A DNA stretch of 8,687 nucleotides from Halobacteriales archaeon QS_9_67_15. Lineage in GTDB: Archaea; Halobacteriota; Halobacteria; Halobacteriales; Haloarculaceae. The translations under genes were made by a program, and so were the position numbers. The notes under the pieces are model-generated. The model saw only the letters and a list, made by a program, of their open reading frames with translations. It was not told where the DNA came from and ran no database searches. Location: contig PXSD01000030.1 of the NCBI GenBank assembly GCA_003023165.1, positions 1-8,687 of the forward strand, written 5' to 3'. Shown here piece by piece: positions 1 through 5,548 of this stretch (its first letter is position 1; every line of letters starts with the position of its first letter).

Positions 1-2428
1 GTCGCCGCGCCGAAGGTCGAAGAGGTGCTGTCGGCCGGTCGCTACGACGACTACGAGGTCGTCGAGGAGCTATCCGGCGAGGAGCTGGTCGGGTGGGCGT
101 ACGAACACCCGCTGCGCGAGGAGGTCCCCGACGCGCCCGACGGCGAGGGCGTGCTCGAAGTGTACGCGGGCGACTACGTCGACACTGATAGCGAGGGCAC
201 GGGACTGGTCCACTCCGCGCCGGGCCACGGCGAGGAGGACTTCGAGCGCGGGACGGAGCTCGGGCTGGACATCTTCTGTCCGGTCGGGCCGGACGGCGTC
301 TACGACGACAGCGCGGGCGCGTACGCCGGCGAGTTCGTCAAGGACGCCGACGACGACATCATCGCTGACCTGCAGGAGAAGGGGCGGATGCTCAGCGCCG
401 GCACGACCCAGCACGACTACGGCCACTGCTGGCGCTGTGACACGGGCATCATCCAGGTCGTCACCGACCAGTGGTTCATCACGGTCACCGACATCAAAGA
501 CGAACTCCTCGACAACATCGAGGATTCGGAGTGGTACCCGCAGTGGGCGCGCGACAACCGCTTCCGCGACTTCGTCGAGGACGCGCCCGACTGGAACGTC
601 TCTCGACAGCGCTACTGGGGCATTCCGATCCCGATCTGGGTCCCGAGCGAGGCGCGAAGCCCGCGAGAAAGCGAAGACGCGGACGGGAACGCGGTCGATT
701 GGGGCGGGAGCACGCGAGGAACTCGCCGAACGAGTGGATCAGGACATCGACCCCGACAGCGTCGACCTGCACAAGGACACCGTCGACGACCTGACGATCA
801 CCGAGGACGGCGTCATCTACGAGCGCGTCCCAGACGTCTTCGACGTGTGGCTGGACTCCTCGGTCGCGACGTGGGGCACCCTCGATTACCCCGAAGATAG
901 CAGTCGCTTCGACGATCTGTGGCCCGCGGACCTCATCATGGAGGCCCACGACCAGACCCGCGGGTGGTTCTGGTCGCAACTCGGCATGTCCACCGCCGCG
1001 ACGGATGAGATCCCGTACAAACAGGTGCTGATGCACGGCTACGCCAACATGCCCGACGGTCGCGGCATGTCCAAATCGAAGGGTATCTTCGTCGACCCCC
1101 ACGAGGTCATCGACGAGTACGGCGTCGACCCGATGCGCCTGTTCCTGCTCTCGGTGACGGCCCAGGGCGAGGACATGAACTTCTCGTGGGACGAGACCCA
1201 GGAGATGCAGCGCCGCCTGAACATCCTCTGGAACGTCGCGCGCTTCCCGCTGCCGTACATGCGCGCCGACGACTTCGATCCGGACGAGACCACCCTCGAC
1301 GACGTGGCTGACGACCTCGAACTCGTCGACGAGTGGGTGCTCTCGCGGCTCCAGAGCGTCGAGGCGGAGATGACGGCGGCGATGGACGAGTTCGAGAACG
1401 ACCGCGCGGTGAACGCGCTCACCGACTTCGTGGTCGAGGACGTCTCCCGGTTCTACGTGCAGGTCGTCCGCGAGCGCATGTGGGACGAGTCCGACTCCCC
1501 GAGCAAGCGGGCCGCCTACGCCACCCTCTACGCGGTGCTCGAGGAGGTTGCCGCGCTGTTCGCGCCGTTCACGCCCTTCGTCGCCGAGGAAGTGTACGCT
1601 TCGCTGACCGGCGACGCCGGGCATCCGACGGTCCACATGTGCGACTGGCCCGAGGCCGACGACCAGTGGCGCGACACCGGCCTCGAACAGGATATCGAGG
1701 TCATCCGGGCGGTCGAGGAGGCGGGGTCGAACGCCCGCCAGCAGGCCGAGCGGAAACTCCGCTGGCCGGTCCAGCGCGTCGTCGTCGCCGAGACGAGTGA
1801 CGAGACCGACGCGGCCGACGTCACCGAGACCGTCGGACGCCGCGCGGACCTGCTGGCCGACCGGCTCAACGCCCGCGAGATAGAGGTCGTCGACCCCGGG
1901 GGAGACTGGGGCGAACTCGCCTACTCCGCCGAGGCCGACATGAGCCTTCTGGGACCGGAGGCTCGCGTAGCCGAGCCGACCGTCGACGCGCTCGAATCCG
2001 CAGTCGCCGACGCGCTCGGCGAGTCGGTCGCCCTCGACGGGGAGATGGTCGAGTTCGTTCGGCACACGCCCGACGGCGTCGCTGGCGCGGAGTTCCGGGC
2101 GCTCGACAGCGAGGGCGTCGTCTACGTCGACACCACGCTCACCGAAGACATCGAGAGCGAGGGGTACGCCCGCGAGGTCATCCGCCGCGTCCAGGAGATG
2201 CGCAAGGAACTCGAACTCGACATGGAGGAGCCGATCCGACTGGAGTACGCGGTCCGCGACGACCGGATCGCCGACCTGGTCGCCGACCACGAGGCCCTCA
2301 TCGCCGACGAGGTGCGCGCCGAGGAGGTCGGCGCGGTGTCGGATGGTCATCGGAAGACGTGGACGGTCGAGGACAGCGAGGTCGAGATCGCTATCGCGCC
2401 GCTCGCGACGGCCGAAGCGTCCGACTGA
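1..2428 (+). CDS. ileS: Isoleucyl-tRNA synthetase, 5' end outside window, one frame break
   Basis: Class I synthetase charging tRNA-Ile in the cytoplasm. The first ~250 residues, including the HIGH motif, lie outside the window. Frame 1 (from base 1) carries the CP1 editing domain with the GTGLVHSAPGHGEEDF motif (196-243), a CWRC cysteine pair (427-438) and the conserved WNVSRQRYWGIPIPIW stretch ending at 639. After about 710 the protein continues in frame 2 with REELAERVD, the WLDSSVATWG and HDQTRGWFW motifs, a GMSKS signature loop (1064-1078), the anticodon-binding helical domain and the long C-terminal domain, ending in TGA at 2426-2428. Dropping one G from the G runs at 701-708 would join the two parts as DWGGAREELAERVD. 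The gene is normally essential and single copy, so a sequencing error or a recent mutation are the main explanations. Identity is certain; intactness is not. Confidence 0.93.
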   Translation, partial: SPRRRSKRCCRPVATTTTRSSRSYPARSWSGGRTNTRCARRSPTRPTARACSKCTRATTSTLIARARDWSTPRRATARRTSSAGRSSGWTSSVRSGRTASTTTARARTPASSSRTPTTTSSLTCRRRGGCSAPARPSTTTATAGAVTRASSRSSPTSGSSRSPTSKTNSSTTSRIRSGTRSGRATTASATSSRTRPTGTSLDSATGAFRSRSGSRARREAREKAKTRTGTRSIGAGAREELAERVDQDIDPDSVDLHKDTVDDLTITEDGVIYERVPDVFDVWLDSSVATWGTLDYPEDSSRFDDLWPADLIMEAHDQTRGWFWSQLGMSTAATDEIPYKQVLMHGYANMPDGRGMSKSKGIFVDPHEVIDEYGVDPMRLFLLSVTAQGEDMNFSWDETQEMQRRLNILWNVARFPLPYMRADDFDPDETTLDDVADDLELVDEWVLSRLQSVEAEMTAAMDEFENDRAVNALTDFVVEDVSRFYVQVVRERMWDESDSPSKRAAYATLYAVLEEVAALFAPFTPFVAEEVYASLTGDAGHPTVHMCDWPEADDQWRDTGLEQDIEVIRAVEEAGSNARQQAERKLRWPVQRVVVAETSDETDAADVTETVGRRADLLADRLNAREIEVVDPGGDWGELAYSAEADMSLLGPEARVAEPTVDALESAVADALGESVALDGEMVEFVRHTPDGVAGAEFRALDSEGVVYVDTTLTEDIESEGYAREVIRRVQEMRKELELDMEEPIRLEYAVRDDRIADLVADHEALIADEVRAEEVGAVSDGHRKTWTVEDSEVEIAIAPLATAEASD
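640..712 (+). other. Frame-break segment inside ileS
   Basis: Between the conserved GIPIPIW (ending 639) and AREELAERV (from 710) the reading frame moves by one base. The intervening frame-1 peptide, which includes SEARSPRESEDADGNAVDWGG, is Arg/Glu/Ser rich and does not look like conserved synthetase sequence. The runs GGGG (701-704) and GGG (706-708) are the likeliest indel site, because removing one G restores a sensible junction. The spacer of about 24 codons seems longer than I recall for haloarchaeal IleRS, so a small low-complexity insertion may also be present; that last point is inference. Confidence 0.75.
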
Positions 2429-2441
2429 GACGGGCGGATAC

Positions 2442-2470
2442 TGCGGGCAGTTCCCCGGGGCTACCCCGCA
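2442..2470 (+). other. Hairpin just downstream of ileS
   Basis: TGCGGG (2442-2447) pairs with CCCGCA (2465-2470), and a CCCCGGGG palindrome (2453-2460) lies in the loop. It begins 14 bases after the ileS stop, so it could stabilise the 3' end of the transcript or help termination. No T run follows directly, so terminator function is unproven. Confidence 0.3.
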
Positions 2471-2510
2471 ACCGACCTGTCGCCGGTAGAAGAGAATTCT
2501 TCGACTATCG

Positions 2511-2521
2511 TAGTATCTTTT
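2511..2521 (+). promoter_or_regulatory. TATA-like box upstream of the GTG at 2547
   Basis: The stretch TAGTATCTTTT is centred about 30 bases before the GTG at 2547. That spacing suits a haloarchaeal leaderless promoter and supports 2547 rather than the TTG at 2520 as the start. Confidence 0.45.
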
Positions 2522-2546
2522 GGCCGGTATCGCGCCCGCTCGGGCA

Positions 2547-2873
2547 GTGACAGACACAGGTCGACAACTGCGGGCGCTCTACTTCACGCGGTTCGCTGGG
2601 TCGTTCGGCTTCGTGGCGCTCCTGACGCTGCTGCCGACGTTCATCAACGAACTCGGTGCGGAGGGGTTCGTGCTGGAGCTGTTTGCGACCGGACTCGCGC
2701 TCGCGCTCGTCGGCGACCTCGCTCGGGAGTCGGAGCGGGCGAACACCATCGGGACCGCCAACGCGTGGCGGTTCGCGGCGGCCATCGGCGGCACCTTCGC
2801 CTTCACCGGCGTGTTCGGCTTCCTCGGCATCCTCTCCGACAGCCACGGCCGCGACGCGCTCGCCGCGTGGTGA
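2547..2873 (+). CDS. Short membrane protein, probable internally deleted MFS transporter
   Basis: 108 aa from a GTG start placed by the upstream TATA-like box; no Shine-Dalgarno site is evident. The N-terminus RQLRALYFTRFAGSFGFVAL, running into LLPTFINELG, resembles the first transmembrane helix and loop of haloarchaeal major facilitator transporters. The second half (about 53-98, VGDLARESERANTIGTANAWRFAAAIGG then a hydrophobic FAFTGVFGFLGIL helix) resembles a late cytoplasmic loop and helix of the same fold. MFS proteins have 12 helices and about 400 residues, so most of the middle is missing. The join lies in the repeated CTCGCGCTCGCGCTCG at 2694-2709, consistent with deletion between short repeats. 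It may be a decayed remnant, or a small membrane protein in its own right. The family link rests on pattern recall, not a search. Confidence 0.6.
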   Translation: MTDTGRQLRALYFTRFAGSFGFVALLTLLPTFINELGAEGFVLELFATGLALALVGDLARESERANTIGTANAWRFAAAIGGTFAFTGVFGFLGILSDSHGRDALAAW

Positions 2874-3359
2874 ATTGGAGTCGGTGATTACGCGAGCGTC
2901 GATACCGCGACCGCCGGCTCGCTCGGTACCGCGAACAGCGTGAAAGCCCCCGCGTGCTCCGGTCGCGCGCACCGATAGACTCGCTCCGCTCGTCTATCGA
3001 GGTCACGCTCGGCCGCGGTTCGCGTGACCCTCGCTGCGCTCCTCGCCCACTCCGTTCGCTGCGGTGCTTGCGTCGTCGTGCTTCCCGGAGCACGCGCCCC
3101 CTTTCATTCCCGCCCGCACAGACGTACCAGCCGGCCGACGCGGATGGGAATGAAAGAGGCCGGCCGCTCGTGGTCAGCTGATGACGCGAGCACTGGAGGG
3201 AGCGACCGAAGCGCGCAGCGAGTCAGGGGCCACGAGCGACCGGGGGCTTTCACGCCGTTCTCGCTCGTCTCCCGTTCCGTCGAGTCCTGCTGCTACGGAG
3301 ACGCTACCACACGCTCATCGACCGGAACTGACACTACGGTCCCCAACAACGACACTACC
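2874..3359. other. 486-base stretch without a gene
   Basis: Apart from the nested inverted-repeat element (2938-3255) nothing coding is seen. The last 100 bases, before the 93-aa gene, lack a clear TATA-like box and carry two copies of GACACTAC (3330-3337 and 3351-3358) exactly 21 bases apart, the second reaching to within one base of the start codon. Confidence 0.6.
2938..3255. repeat. Large nested inverted-repeat element, possible structured RNA or miniature mobile element
   Basis: A 15-base perfect inverted repeat bounds the element: GCGTGAAAGCCCCCG at 2938-2952 and its complement at 3241-3255. Nested inside are further perfect stems: 2951-2962/3085-3096 (12 bp), enclosing hairpins 2973-2980/2992-2999 (8 bp) and 3001-3008/3022-3029 (8 bp); a central hairpin 3101-3111/3146-3156 (11 bp, CTTTCATTCCC), extended by four more pairs at 3114-3117/3140-3143; and 3165-3173/3230-3238 (9 bp). 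No credible protein is encoded, since the open frames here are low-complexity Arg/Ser-rich. It fills most of the gap between the transporter remnant and the 93-aa gene. Phrases such as CTCGCTGCGCTC are common in haloarchaeal intergenic DNA, so a dispersed family is likely. Whether it acts as RNA or DNA is unknown. Confidence 0.7.
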
Positions 3360-3641
3360 ATGTCACCGACAGTCCACGCGTTGCGCAACGAGATCCGCGT
3401 CTCGGTCGGGCGCTTCGAGCGGGAGGTCTCGAGCGCCTTCACGAAGGAGGCGCTCGCCGCCGTCTGCGACGCCGTCGACGCCGACGTCGACGCGAGCGGC
3501 CAGCCGTCGAAACCCGAGAGGCGGCGGGCGGTCCGCGCGGCCGTCGACGGGCTCGACGGCGACGGCGAAGACGCCGGCGATAGCTTCAGGAAAGCGGACC
3601 TGCAGGCGATCGCCGAGGCACTCAGGGACGAACAGCAGTAG
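3360..3641 (+). CDS. Conserved-looking 93-aa haloarchaeal protein of unknown function
   Basis: 93 aa from ATG at 3360; the frame is open upstream, but that part lies in the inverted-repeat element and reads as low-complexity, so this ATG is preferred. The protein is acidic in its second half and has no membrane segment or signal peptide. It has an internal repeat: FTKEALAAVCDAV at residues 27-39 and FRKADLQAIAEAL at 77-89, pattern F-x-K-x-x-L-x-A-[VI]-x-[DE]-A-[VL]. Each looks like a short amphipathic helix preceded by a turn. The two are joined by a Lys/Arg-rich patch (51-58, KPERRRAV) and an Asp/Gly-rich linker (64-75). It could be a small binding or regulatory protein, but no function can be assigned. 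It converges on the rimI-like gene with 21 bases between the stops. Confidence 0.7.
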   Translation: MSPTVHALRNEIRVSVGRFEREVSSAFTKEALAAVCDAVDADVDASGQPSKPERRRAVRAAVDGLDGDGEDAGDSFRKADLQAIAEALRDEQQ

Positions 3642-3662
3642 CGTTGCGACGGCCGCCGCCGG

Positions 3663-4181
3663 TCAGAAGTCGCGAACCATCACGAGGGCGTCCTCGCCGT
3701 TGGAGTAGTAGCGGGGATTGATACCGCGGTGTTCGAAGCCGAAGCCACGGTAGAGCCGCTTGGCGGTGTCGTTGGACTCCCTGACTTCGAGTTTTACCGT
3801 CCCGACGGTCTGGGTCGCGAGCGCGGTCAGGGCGCGCTGGAGGAGACAGCGCCCGATCCCCTCGCCGCGATACTTCTCGGCGACCGCGATGTCCTTGATG
3901 TGGCCGAGCCCCTCGCCGTGGTTGGGTACCGTATCGGCGACCACGTAGCCGACGACGCGGCCGTCGTCGCCGACGGTGGTCGTCTCTCGCGAGTCGTCCT
4001 CGTCACGGACCTGTGCGACGAGAAAGCCCGGTTCGCCCAGGAACCGCTCGAACGCGGAGAACGGCCATGGCTGTGGGAACGCCGTCTGTTCGATGTGGAA
4101 GACCGCGAGGAGGTCGGCGCGCTCGGCCTCGCGGACCTGCACGTCCGACCCCGACGCGTCGTCTGGTGCGACCGTCGTCAC
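3663..4181 (-). CDS. rimI: GNAT family N-acetyltransferase, RimI/archaeal Ard1 type
   Basis: 172 aa. Transfers an acetyl group from acetyl-CoA to the alpha-amino group of protein N-termini; bacterial RimI acts on ribosomal protein S18 and archaeal homologues have broader N-terminal specificity. The GNAT core is clear: an N-terminal substrate-side segment (about 15-60), then IKDIAVAEKYRGEGIGRCLL (95-114) containing the acetyl-CoA pyrophosphate loop R-G-E-G-I-G (105-110), and the motif-B stretch ESNDTAKRLYRGFGF (135-149), with N137 and Y144 at the usual conserved sites. Length is near the family norm plus a short acidic N-terminal extension. The GTG start is fixed by an in-frame TAG 12 bases upstream and a TATA-like box 26 bases upstream. 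It is divergent from the hydrolase gene. Confidence 0.92.
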   Translation of the reverse strand: MTTVAPDDASGSDVQVREAERADLLAVFHIEQTAFPQPWPFSAFERFLGEPGFLVAQVRDEDDSRETTTVGDDGRVVGYVVADTVPNHGEGLGHIKDIAVAEKYRGEGIGRCLLQRALTALATQTVGTVKLEVRESNDTAKRLYRGFGFEHRGINPRYYSNGEDALVMVRDF

Positions 4182-4202
4182 TGCCGCCGCCTATGTGACG
4201 CC

Positions 4203-4212
4203 GGTACAAATG
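4203..4212 (-). promoter_or_regulatory. TATA-like box of the rimI gene
   Basis: On the minus strand CATTTGTACC is centred about 26 bases upstream of the GTG start at 4181, fitting a leaderless transcript. Confidence 0.45.
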
Positions 4213-4326
4213 TCTGCTGCCGACGCCGGGTCGTCGTCCGACGGAGCGACGGACCTCCCACGAGCGGGACTCCGCAGCCGTCACGCGGTGGTCTCGCTCC
4301 ACAGAGTTCTTCGTGGGCACCTCCTG

Positions 4327-4406
4327 ATACTGCCGGCTGTACGTCTGTCACGAATTTCGCCGCCCCGGGGCGGCGAATAACTTCACGAAGTTACAGCCGG
4401 CAGTAT
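4327..4406. repeat. 80-bp nested palindromic repeat, copy 1
   Basis: The ends are perfect 15-bp inverted repeats, ATACTGCCGGCTGTA (4327-4341) and its complement (4392-4406). The centre is a perfect 22-bp palindrome, TTCGCCGCCCC/GGGGCGGCGAA. TCACGAA occurs on both sides of the centre in direct orientation. Copy 2 (8216-8295) matches at 78 of 80 positions and shares CTG on the left and GAG on the right. No coding capacity. Lies between the divergent rimI and hydrolase promoters. It resembles a miniature inverted-repeat or extragenic palindromic element. Confidence 0.9.
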
Positions 4407-4514
4407 GAGTCGGCGTGCACGCCGAAGTCGCTGCGACGCGTTCCGCCCCGTTCGTCTGCGGCGACACCGTCGAACGCTGTCTAACCCGACGACCGTTCAC
4501 CGTCGACTGCCCCG

Positions 4515-4524
4515 GAGTATTTCA
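4515..4524 (+). promoter_or_regulatory. TATA-like box of the hydrolase gene
   Basis: The AT-rich stretch GAGTATTTCA, with TATTT at 4518-4522, lies about 26 bases before the ATG at 4547. This supports that start and a leaderless mRNA. Confidence 0.5.
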
Positions 4525-4546
4525 GCGGTCCGGACGTGTCCCGGAT

Positions 4547-5452
4547 ATGAACCTCAGCTCGACGACCGTCGAGGCCCGTGACGGGACCCGGCTGAACTGC
4601 TGGCGACAGGCACCCGAGACGGCCGACGAGGCCGTCCTGTTCGTCCACGGGAGCATCACGAACGCGCGCGCGCTGCTCGCGACGCCGGTCGCGGGCGACG
4701 AGTCGTACTCGTGGCTCAACGCCGCCGCCGACCGCGGCCGCGCGGCGTACGCGCTCGACATCCGGGGATACGGTGACAGCGACCTACCGCCCGAGATGGA
4801 CGAAGATCCCCAGGCCAACGGCCCGCCGGTCCGCGCCGACCAGGCGGCCGACGATGTCGCCGACGCCGTCGCGACCGTCCGGGCGGACTACGATACGGTC
4901 CACCTCGTCGGCGTCTCGTGGGGCTGTCACACCTGCGGCCGGTTCGTCGAGCGCGATGACCCGGAACTCGCCTCGCTCACCCAGGTCGCACCGGTGTACA
5001 AGCCCCGGTACGACTTCTCGGAGGGGATGGACGCGCTCGGCCTCGACAGCGTCGACGTGGCGTGGTACACCCAGGACAGGGCGACCGTCCGCGAGCGCCA
5101 GGGAAGCGACGACGCCCTTTTCGAGGCCATCTGGCGGGCGCAGGTCGAGTCCAACCAGGGCGTCGACGAGACGACCTACAAGGCACAGACCGGTGCGCTG
5201 GCCGACTGGCGCGCCTCCTGTGAGGGCGACCCCGCCTGGGACCCCGCTGCTATCGACGTGCCGACGCTCGTGGTCCGCGGGACCGAAGACGTGATCGCCG
5301 ACCGACCGGGCTCGCTCGACCACTTCGACGAACTGACGGTGGACACCGCCGACTACGTCGAGATCGACGGTGCCGACCACTACCTGATGCACAGCGACCG
5401 TCGACAGGATTTCTTCGCGGTCGTCGACGGGTTTCAGGGGAGGGTTCGCTGA
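4547..5452 (+). CDS. Alpha/beta hydrolase fold protein
   Basis: 301 aa. The start is ATG 4547, chosen because the TATA-like box sits at the right spacing and the fold begins soon after; the 44 in-frame residues upstream do not look like hydrolase sequence. Visible fold landmarks: first strand and oxyanion turn VLFVHGSITN (H34-G35), a DIRGYGDSD stretch (71-79), nucleophile elbow G-V-S-W-G with Ser124, catalytic acid Asp248 in VRGTEDVIAD, and catalytic His278 in DGADHYLMHSD. Residues about 150-235 form a Trp/Tyr-rich cap that would decide substrate. No signal peptide, so cytoplasmic. Substrate is unknown; esterase, lactonase or C-C hydrolase activity are all possible. It converges on the aconitase gene, with 96 bases between the two stops. 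Confidence 0.9.
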   Translation: MNLSSTTVEARDGTRLNCWRQAPETADEAVLFVHGSITNARALLATPVAGDESYSWLNAAADRGRAAYALDIRGYGDSDLPPEMDEDPQANGPPVRADQAADDVADAVATVRADYDTVHLVGVSWGCHTCGRFVERDDPELASLTQVAPVYKPRYDFSEGMDALGLDSVDVAWYTQDRATVRERQGSDDALFEAIWRAQVESNQGVDETTYKAQTGALADWRASCEGDPAWDPAAIDVPTLVVRGTEDVIADRPGSLDHFDELTVDTADYVEIDGADHYLMHSDRRQDFFAVVDGFQGRVR

Positions 5453-5526
5453 GAGGGCTCCGGACGATTTCGGACGAGGGCCCGTTTCGGACGAACGGCC
5501 GGGAGCGCTGCCGCTCACGACGGTCG

Positions 5527-5531
5527 AAAAA
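5527..5531 (-). terminator. T run downstream of aconitase
   Basis: On the minus strand TTTTT begins 17 bases after the aconitase stop. T-rich tracts are the usual archaeal termination signal; this one is short. Confidence 0.35.
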
Positions 5532-5548
5532 GCGGAGACGGTGTTGGA

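Larger units (their letters stand above)
4182..4546. other. 365-base divergent intergenic region
   Basis: Holds the rimI TATA-like box, copy 1 of the 80-bp palindromic repeat (4327-4406) and the hydrolase promoter. The flanks (4213-4326 and 4407-4510) show no convincing gene. Confidence 0.6.

Noticed and set aside
494..2557. 687-codon open frame on the minus strand opposite ileS
   Set aside because: It is a shadow of ileS: GC-rich haloarchaeal genes leave long antisense frames. Its protein matches nothing familiar, while ileS motifs are clear on the other strand.
2938..3255. CRISPR array
   Set aside because: The repeats are inverted and nested, not regularly spaced direct repeats, and no cas gene is nearby.
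3024..3359. N-terminal extension of the 93-aa protein by 112 codons
   Set aside because: The extension lies over the inverted-repeat element and encodes low-complexity Arg/Ser sequence; the ATG at 3360 gives an ordinary acidic protein.
4415..4546. Upstream start of the hydrolase giving 44 extra residues
   Set aside because: The extra residues are not hydrolase-like, and the TATA-like box at 4515-4524 lies inside them at the right distance for ATG 4547.
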